Assembly: GCA_034766995.1 (NCBI GenBank)
Contig: CM068317.1
Coordinates: forward strand, 14,061,755-14,125,754
Length of the DNA stretch: 64,000 nucleotides
Direction of reading: 5' to 3'
Source: Acanthacorydalis orientalis
Taxonomy: Eukaryota; Arthropoda; Insecta; Megaloptera; Corydalidae
The translations under genes and the position numbers were made by a program. The notes beneath the pieces are model-generated. The model saw nothing but the letters and a program-made list of their open reading frames with translations, was not told the origin of the DNA and searched no databases. Shown here one piece after another: positions 56,640-64,000 of this stretch; within the stretch, counting starts at the first letter, position 1, and every line of letters starts with the position of its first letter.

Positions 56640-58506
56640 ATATTAGTTCGGTAAATTATTAGACCCATTGCCTTAAATCATACTTTTGACATTATTTTCT
56701 CTTTTATTTCGAACACTATTGATGAGACGATTTTTTTTGCACGAATTGGGCGATATTTTTGGCGAGCCTATGGAAAAAGTTTAGTCATTTCGGTGGCCGT
56801 CTCTAGGGGCGAATGGTGCCCCGACAACAGCCAAAGTCAGCATATTAAAGAAAAGTCGGCATATGACTTGGTAGACAATCGCGCTATTCGTGCTCAAATC
56901 CAAGAAAAACATGATTGTTTTTAACTCTTTTTTTATTCTCTGTTGTATTGGCAACATCTGCAATAAATGTTTATATATGGCAACACCATAAATGTCAATA
57001 ATTAATTGTTAAATCCGAGCATGTGATGTTAACGGAATTCGAAAATCTGTTTCGTATATTGTTGCAGTGTTAAAAAACTCTTTTTATTCGTAAAAAAACT
57101 GGTTTTTGTGGAAAATATTATTAATTGGTAAGTTTCTTGTTTAATATTACGGTGATTTTTATCCAATTATGACAATATATTTGTTAAATTTTGTAAATCA
57201 AAATCTTTTTTTTCCGATGGGTAAACAAAATGACTTGTCACTAAAGAAAATTGATCAAATCGCCGTCCATTTGATCACTAAAAGCATGTCACATTGTAAG
57301 ATTGCTGATATGTTAGGTGTATCGTATACTTCTGTAAAGAATATTAAGAAAAATTGGATTACGGGATAGATTTGAACCCAAAACGTACCGGCGCATGTGG
57401 TCGACATTGTGTTCCATACCAAGAAATGATAGAAAATCCAGAATGCCTGTAGTCAAAATAGAAAATTTCCTGTCCAAGCTTCGACTGAACAAATTAAAGG
57501 TGCAGATATTAAAGTATCACAAAGAACTGTTCAGCGACGATTGGCTGAATAGGGCCTGTTCGTCAGAAAATTTGTTCGGAAACTTAAACTCACGCCAGCC
57601 ATGATCGAGAAACGTCTCGAATGGACAGAAAAGTATAAGAATTTCACGATTAATTATTGGAAAGGAGTAATTTACAGTTAACTAGTTCTTTGACATTAAT
57701 TTTTAACCGAAGCTTTGAAATAAAATGTTGCTATTCTTTTTGTTTCTTTGTGTTTTTCTGATGAGTCGGCTTTTGAAGTGATGACTGAAATATCGAAATT
57801 TGTAATAATGATTGTAGTGTTTCCATTATTAAACATCTTCCTTAAGTCATGGTGTGATCAGTGTTTAGAATCAAAGGCTCAGAAGGAGTACTCTTAGTGG
57901 AAAGTACCATGAAAGCAGACCAATACCAACAGGTTTTAAAGGAACAACTACGTCCGTAAATGAAAAAAGTGGTTTAAGGAAGGCGAAAGTCCTATTTTCA
58001 TGCATGATGGAGCACCGTGCTTTAAATCTGAGGTTGTACGTGAATTTTTAGACGAAAATAATGTTACAGTTCTTGATTGACCAGGAAATTCGCCATATAT
58101 GAACCAGATCGAGACCATTTGGGAGTTTATGTAGATTAAAATAAATAAAATTGCTCATACCCCAAAAAGATAACTCATAGATACTGTTATTAAAATATGT
58201 CACAGCAGTCCAGTGATGAAAATGAAAACAGAAAGCTGTATAAGAAGTTTACCTCGTCGTATAGAAGCACTACTGGCTGCTAAGGGTGATCATACAAAAT
58301 ATTGATTTTCGATTGTCAATGTTTATTTTGTAATTAGAATATAAACGTTATAATATACAAAACACTTGTTTTTTTTCTTATTTTATAATACAGAATGTAT
58401 GTAAATATTAAATCTTGGCAACAATTGCATTTGTATCGAATCATCACATCCAAAACGAATAAATTATTGATTTTTTTGATTGGGTCTAAGAATTTGGCAA
58501 GGTACC

Positions 58507-58512
<6 letters not shown>
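56640..58512 (+). mobile_element. Tc1-like element T4, full length, degenerate
   Basis: The ends share AAATT(A/C)TTAGACCCA: AGTTCGGTAAATTATTAGAC at 56645 and (reversed) CCTTGCCAAATTCTTAGACC at about 58483-58503, with TA arrays on both sides. The transposase begins near 57217: MGKQNDLSLKKIDQIAVHLI, CKIADMLGVSYTSVKNIKKN (helix-turn-helix). After breaks come SQRTVQRRLAE (near 57520), FSDESAFEVM (first Asp, near 57760), FMHDGAPCFKSEVVREFLDE (second Asp, near 57999) and NSPYMNQIETIWEFM (catalytic Glu, near 58089-58133). An insertion of about 75 bp interrupts the region before FSDESAF. Confidence 0.82.

Positions 58513-58513
<1 letters not shown>

Positions 58514-58605
<92 letters not shown>
58514..58605. 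repeat. (TA)n microsatellite
   Basis: About 90 bp TA with one AAATATATATGTATATATAC interruption, linking T4 and the next MITE. Confidence 0.95.
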
Positions 58606-59157
58606 CCCGTCCCTCAATTTATGCGGAGTATCCGTTCCACGTGGATTCGTTTTACGCGAATGAAAATCGCGTAAATTGAGTCTGTCAGTACAATAGAAAA
58701 AATATTGGAAATAAAAGCTAGTAAAGTTGTAGAAACACATATTTATTTCACATAAATTAAAAAAAAAATAATGACGTTTTAGAAAACAAAAGTAGATAAA
58801 TTTTATTCGGTGTCACTTGTATACACTTGTTACGTACTTTTAAAACTTCTAGGAAAATATATTTTCTGGCTTCGTAAATTAGGATCGCAAAGATGATTAG
58901 TAAGGCAATGTGACGTCTCCCTGAGCATGTTTTGTACTGCACTGCCGTGCTTTTATACGTTCAAGTAAGAATTTGCGTCAATTTGATGTATAATAAATAC
59001 AATGAAAAATTATATAAAATGAAATTTATCTGACCGCGTAAAATGAGATCTGGTAAATCAATACCGCGTATAAAAAGTGCAGCGTAAATAGAGGTATAAT
59101 TTGCCGTATAAAAAAAACTCGTGTAAAAAGAGTCCGGCGTAAATTAAGGGATGGGTG
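58606..59157. mobile_element. pogo/Tigger-like MITE with GCGTAAA repeats
   Basis: Inverted ends CCCGTCCCTCAATTTATGCG and (reversed) CCCATCCCTTAATTTACGCC, TA on both sides, about 550 bp. Subterminal GCGTAAA/TTTACGC units recur (58650-58675, 59035-59140), as in Tigger-type ends. No transposase. Confidence 0.75.
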
Positions 59158-59191
59158 TATGTGTATATAAATATATATGTATGTATATATA

Positions 59192-60450
59192 CGAGGGTGG
59201 TCCCAGAAGTACCCGACCAAACAAAGAAAACACAAAAATTTTGGAAAAAAATATATTTATTTTTCAACATAATCTCCATTCAACTCTATACACTTTTGCC
59301 AGCGATGTTCAATAAGTTCGATACCTATTTTATAATAAGAACTGTCTTGCTCCTCAAAATACCCATTAACTGCCGACATCACTTCTTCATCGTTGGGAAA
59401 TCTTTGACCATTGAGCCATTTTTTCAAGTTTGGGAACAGAAAATAATCCGAGGGGGCTAAATCTGGCGAATAGGGTGCATGAGGTAGCAATTCAAACTTT
59501 AATTCATTAATTTTGGCCATTGCAATAACGGATTTGTGAGCTGGTGCATTGTCTTGATGAAACAACACTTTCTTCTTAGCCAAATGCGGTCGTTTTTGCT
59601 TGATTTCTTCGCTCAAACGTTGCAACAAGTTCGCATAATACTAACCGTTGATAGTTTTTCCTTTTTCAAGATAGTCAATGAAAATTATCCCACGCGCATC
59701 CCAAAAAACCGACGCCATGACCTTGCATGCAGATGAAACGGTCTTCGCCTTCTTTGGAGTAGGTTCTCTGGCCTTTACAGTACATTGTTTTGATTGTTCT
59801 TTTGTCTCGGGTGTGAAGTGATGGACCCATGTTTCATCCATGGTTATGAAACGGCGCAAAAATTCTGCTTTGTTGCTGTGAAACTTCGCTAAACACTCAA
59901 TTGAAACATCTTCACGACACTGTTTTTGCTCGAGTGTGAGCAAACGCGGCACCCATCTTGCACACAGCTTTCTCATGTCCAACTTTTCAGATAATATGCG
60001 ATGTACCGCACTTTTTGAAATGCCTACTATGTCTGCTAGCTCGCGCACTTTCAGTCGACGATCATCCAGTACCGCTTTGTGGATTTTCTTCACCGTTTCT
60101 GGAGTCGTCACCTCATTTGGTCGACCACTGCGATGCTCGTCTTGGCAGCTCCTACGGCCTCGTTTAAACTCTGCTACCCAATATTTCACTGTTGTAAACG
60201 AAGGAGCAGACTCACCCAGAGTAGAATCCAGTTCAGCTTTTATATTGGTTGGGCTGAGGCCTCTCAAATAAAAGTATTGTATCGCGTAACGATGACCAAT
60301 TTTCTCCATTTTCACAAATTCACTGAAAACGTTCACTATTGATGGCTGCCAAACAAATACTAAACAACATGGCGTCTTCAAACTTGAAACATATGCTTTA
60401 TAGATTGTTTACTTTCTAATACAGTGATATTTTTCAAACAACTACAACAA

Positions 60451-60453
<3 letters not shown>
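59192..60453 (-). mobile_element. irritans-like mariner family A, copy 2, nearly intact transposase
   Basis: The 3' end CGAGGGTGGTCCCAGAAGTA at 59192 is intact with TA; the 5' terminus (about 44 bp) is replaced by GAATTGTTG and a TA array at about 60445. The minus-strand transposase runs from 60309 (MEKIGHRYAIQYFYLRGLSP) to 59257 with a single TAG at 59643-59641 in place of GAG (ING-stop-YYANL). All three aspartates are present: TMDETWVHHFT, FHQDNAPAHKS and YSPDLAPSDYFLF. It is the best-preserved mariner in the window, but it is immobile for want of one end. Confidence 0.93.

Positions 60454-60503
<50 letters not shown>
60454..60503. repeat. (TA)n microsatellite
   Basis: TA array lying exactly between the truncated end of one mariner and the terminus of the next. 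Confidence 0.95.
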
Positions 60504-60506
<3 letters not shown>

Positions 60507-61512
60507 AGGTGTTAATTCGTAGCGTTTTACAAGAGATAGCGTAGGTAGTATATTCTTCCATTGTTCTCTTTAACTAAATATTTCCCGTAAAACAGCTGTT
60601 CTTAAGCGTCAGTTTCAGTATATGTCATTTGGTTGAAGCGTAAATAACACTTTGTACTTTATCGAATATGTCGAATTTCGTGCCGGATAAATTGTTTTAC
60701 TTGCCAACGGTAGGAAAACGCCTTAAGGCCATGGAAATGATCCAAAATCAAGGAAATTGGGTCCCATACGAATTGAAACCGAACGACGTTGAAAGACGTT
60801 TTTCTACCTGTGAACTGCTGCTTCAACGGGAGAAAAGGAAGAGATTTTTGTATCGAATTGACACGAGCGATGAAAAGTGGATCAATTACGACAATCCCAA
60901 GCGCAGAAAGTCATAGGTTAAGTCCGGCCAACCATCAACACCAGCGGCGAAGCCAAATATCCATGGATACAAGCTCATGCTCTGTATTTGGTGGGATCAT
61001 AAGGGTGTGATCTACTATGAGCTGCTCAAACCGAATGAAACCATCACTGGGGATCGCTAACGACTACAATTGATACGCTTGAGACGTACATTGAAGAAAA
61101 AACGGCCGGAATACTTTGAAAGACACGGCAAAGTGATTTTGCAGCACGACAATGCTCGTCCGCACGTCGAAAAACCGGTCAAAACATACTTGGAAACACT
61201 CAAATGGGAAGTCCTACCCCACCGGCCGCATTCTCCAGATATTGCTCCTTCTGATTATCACTTGTTTCGATCGATGAGGCATGGCCTGTCTGAGCAGAAG
61301 CTCACTTCTTATGAAGATTGCAGAAAATGGGTCGATTCGTGGATTGGATTTAAAGAGGACGTGTTCTTCCGACGTGGTATTTGTCTCCTGTCCGAAAGAT
61401 GGGAAAAAGTAGTGGCTAACGATGGACAATACTTTGAATGATATGTTTTTTCAATTTCATTTAAAATAAACGATCTTTTTCCATATAGAAAACGCTACGA
61501 ATTAATTCCAAC

Positions 61513-61516
<4 letters not shown>
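60504..61516 (+). mobile_element. mauritiana-like mariner, copy 2, internally deleted
   Basis: Ends AAGGTGTTAATTCGTAGCG and (reversed) AGGGTGTTGGAATTAATTCG, 1,013 bp. Starting at 60668, MSNFVPDKLF is fused to LPTVGKRLKAMEM: about 75 residues of the DNA-binding part are deleted relative to 41568. SDEKWINYDNPKRRKS keeps the first Asp, then a TAG (60914-60916). LQHDNARPHVEKP and HSPDIAPSDYHLF keep the other two, and the frame closes at NDGQYFE (61441). Confidence 0.92.
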
Positions 61517-61603
<87 letters not shown>

Positions 61604-61656
61604 GTGTGCATGTATGTTTGTATATTGTATGTATGTGTATGTATGCATGTATAAAA
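61517..61656. repeat. (TA)n and TATG microsatellite
   Basis: About 77 bp TA directly after the mariner end, then TGTGTGCATGTATGTTTG-type repeats. Confidence 0.93.
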
Positions 61657-62120
61657 AAATATTATTCGTCGCTTAGTCTTTCAATTCGAATGCAGAGCAT
61701 AAATTCAAAAACTACTAGACCGATTTCTATACGGTGAACGCCATATATTTCTTTGTTTGCTCTATACGAGCATGAGTTTAAAAAAGTTTAAATTTATAGT
61801 GTCCTAGAGTTAAAACGGTGTAAATATATCAATCCTTTTTTAATATTTCTATAGCTTTTAATGAAATATTACTTGAAAATATGAGAAATAAATGAAAAAG
61901 TGGAAAAAAGTACATAACAATATATTTCTGGTAATAAAAGAGGTTAAATTCGTTTAATTACAAATGAATTTTTCATTCTCCCCGTAAATAAAATGAAATG
62001 TTCTAATTAATAATGTACAATAATTGAATATTGATGTTTTTTTGATTGTACCTTAAGTGCATTTCGATGGTGATGCTAGCATCCTCAGAGCACTAAGGTA
62101 CAGAACAATGCTACAGTACT
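61657..62120. other. AT-rich spacer, nothing recognised
   Basis: No supported feature; GATGGTGATGCTAGCATCCTC near 62068 is a small imperfect hairpin. Confidence 0.45.
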
Positions 62121-63266
62121 GCACTGGAACAAAAGTTCGTAGCGTTTTTCAAAATATGTCATTAATTGCAGTTTCGCACACAGTTCGATTATATGACATG
62201 ATCCCTATATGTGTTATTTTGACAGCCGACATTTAAACGTTTTTTTCTCTGCTATTTTTGTGCAATTTTGTAAATTTTAAGACTGTTAAATTTAAAATTG
62301 AAAATCGAGGAATATAAGGTGCATTTTCAACATTTGGTGCTGTTTTATTTCCGAAGAGATAAAAGCACTGCAGAGACAGAAAAAAGGTATCCGTCATTTA
62401 TGCCGTACTGGCAGTATGACAAAACTGCAACACTTCTTGAAAATAATCAACGTTACACGACACGGGATATCGCAGAGATACCGCAGGTGTCTCATACGAG
62501 TGTTGTGAGGTATTTGAAGACATTTGGATATGTGAATCGCTACGATGTTTGGCTGCCTCATAATTTATCTAAAAGAAATTTAATGGAACGCATTTCCATC
62601 AGTGATTCGCTCCTTAAAAGAAACCAAAACGTCCCGTTTCTGAAATGATTAATCACAAGCGATGAAAAATGGATCGTCTACAATAATTTGAATCGAAAAA
62701 AGTCTTGAAGAAAACAAAATTAGCCTCTCCAAAAGCGGGTCTCCGTCCGAAGAAGGTGATGTTGTGTATCTGGTGTGATTGGAAGGATGTTGCGTATTAC
62801 GGGCTTCTCCCGAATAATCAGTAGATAGATCCGGAGAAGTATTGTGCTCGATTGGACCAATTAAAGGCGGAAATCGATCAAACGCGTCCAGAGTTGGCCA
62901 ATCGGAAGGGTATCGTTTTCCATCAAGACAACACTAGACTCGGTGCAGTTTGACTGAGACGTCCTATCTCACCCATCATATTCACATGATATTGCACCTT
63001 CAGATTTACAATTTGTTCCGGTCTGTACAAAGTTTCCTTAATGGAAAAAAACTTCACTTCACTGGAAGCCTGCAGAAACCACCTGGATCAAATCATTTCC
63101 CAGAAAGATGCCACGTTCTGGGAGGAAGGAATTAGGAACTACGTTAAATATGGCGAAATATGGTATATCTAAATGGCATATGTGTATTAGAATAAGTATA
63201 TGTAGAAATAAGTAAACACTCCACTTGAATTTCACCTTAGAAACGCTACAAACTTTTTTTCCATCC
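62121..63266 (+). mobile_element. mellifera-like mariner, copy 2, degenerate
   Basis: Left end CTGGAACAAAAGTTCGTAGC at 62124 and reversed right end GGAAAAAAAGTTTGTAGCG near 63261. The frame from about 62298 reads KIEEYKVHFQHLVLFYFRRD. An internal deletion of about 35 residues follows, then DIAEIPQVSHTSVVRYLKTF, DVWLPHNLSKRN and SLLKRNQNVPFLK. After a stop comes SDEKWIVYNN (first Asp, 62658). The later coding part is shifted several times. Sister copy at 1737-3002. Confidence 0.87.
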
Positions 63267-63500
63267 AAATACTACCGCACGCTCTCTTATGCAAGTGTAA
63301 AGCTTGTCGGATAGCAAGTTCCTCGACCGACGAGAGGTTTCAACGCAAGGTAATAATCCTTACAAGATAATACTCATCGGTGATAGGAAGAGACCACCTT
63401 TTTTAAAACACCCATTTTAATGCGGCAGGCATGTATATCCAAACTTACACCGTGTAGAGCAGAATCGATCGAATTAATTTGATACAAAACACACACTTAC

Positions 63501-63770
63501 CACGCAACTTTAGCTGTGACAATCCGTCCAGTTGGAAAAACATCTTACAGAATTGAACTTGTTCAGTGCGTTGGTTGTACAAGTCTTGAAATAAAGCTTC
63601 TTATCGAATGCGATACTTAGATACTTTCCCTCTTCAACTCACTCAATCGATCGGTCGTTGAAAACGAGGTCTTCGATTTCAACACGCCTACACACCGGGA
63701 GAACAAGATCTCCTTGTACTTACAAGCCTTAACGCGCTCTCTCTCTCTCTCTACGTACGATAAACCGTGT
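63501..63770 (-). promoter_or_regulatory. Candidate 5' noncoding exon / promoter region on the minus strand
   Basis: On the minus strand a (GA)n run with GCGCG (about 63755-63731) is followed by about 230 bp of non-repetitive sequence of moderate GC, ending AAAGTTGCGTG next to a strong donor GTAAGTGTG at 63500. The WSCD-like exon at 23939 needs an upstream exon on this strand. The link is inference; no initiator or TATA box is clear, and the exon could belong to another gene. Confidence 0.3.
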
Positions 63771-64000
63771 GAAGATGTTTATTCTAGTATCGAGTTGTAT
63801 GCAAGTTATCGTGTTCGAAACTGATTTGAATATTTTTTTATGTTGAACATGTTTATTTATTTTTTTCACAAAACAGTTCTAACAATGTAGCTAAATTCAC
63901 TTTTATAAATCCTTTTTCCACGATACAAAAAAATGTTTCTGGTCGAAAATGTTCAATAAATCATAACTGATTAGTTATGACTGCTGCTTGTGTCCATTTA
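63771..64000. other. AT-rich sequence at the right edge
   Basis: Nothing recognised. Confidence 0.4.

Overview
This looks like nuclear DNA of an insect, most likely a hymenopteran and plausibly an ant. The evidence is spliced GT-AG exons of an animal gene, AT-rich introns, very long (TA)n microsatellites, and copies of the mellifera, irritans, mauritiana and cecropia mariner subfamilies together with piggyBac, Tc1/IS630 and non-LTR elements. No tRNA, rRNA, CRISPR array or bacterial-type operon is visible.

The only host protein gene I can support lies on the minus strand. It is a WSCD-family (Drosophila CG9164-like) type II membrane sulfotransferase in three coding exons: 23876-23754 (start codon and signal anchor), 17123-16904 (PGSGNTW nucleotide-binding loop) and 7003-6752 (KTHEWG and LVR..AEFNR motifs). 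Splice phases 0 and 1 fit at every junction. The last exon ends in a GTAAGT donor, so the C-terminus lies off the left edge. An acceptor at 23940 implies an upstream 5' UTR exon; a minus-strand donor at 63500 is a weak candidate for it. If that is right, the whole window is one gene whose introns are filled with transposons.

Layout. 0.8-3.0 kb: 3' half of a LINE (family L1), then a mellifera-type mariner. 4.2-6.4 kb: two fused irritans-type mariners. 7.7-11.2 kb: three Tc1-like relics with two-repeat termini. 12.5-18.7 kb: a mariner lacking its DNA-binding domain, a Helitron-like fragment, an IS630-type relic, a MITE, mariner scraps and a dispersed repeat. 18.9-23.2 kb: a piggyBac relic, an RTE-like LINE and a deleted mariner. 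24.5-30.9 kb: two more piggyBac relics with TTAA ends, the first rearranged and holding a TTAA MITE. 31.1-36.0 kb: an irritans mariner, then a mariner carrying a second mariner and two retroelement insertions. 36-41 kb: a MADF fragment, LINE tails and a mosaic of mariner ends. 41.4-46.7 kb: mauritiana and irritans mariners around a 113-114 bp higher-order minisatellite. 46.8-49.7 kb: giant TA arrays, LINE ends and a Tc1-like relic. 52-61.6 kb: pogo/Tigger-like MITEs, cecropia mariners, a Tc1-like relic, and irritans and mauritiana mariners. 62.1-63.3 kb: a second mellifera mariner.

Every transposase I could read has at least one stop, frameshift, deletion or lost catalytic residue. The closest to intact is the mariner at 59192-60450, with one nonsense codon and a missing 5' end. 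I did not find a convincing undescribed biological system. What stands out is the transposon stratigraphy: exact nested insertions, the coupling of (TA)n arrays with mariner and LINE ends, palindromic subterminal motifs shared by two piggyBac families, and a few unclassified MITEs and GC-rich islands.
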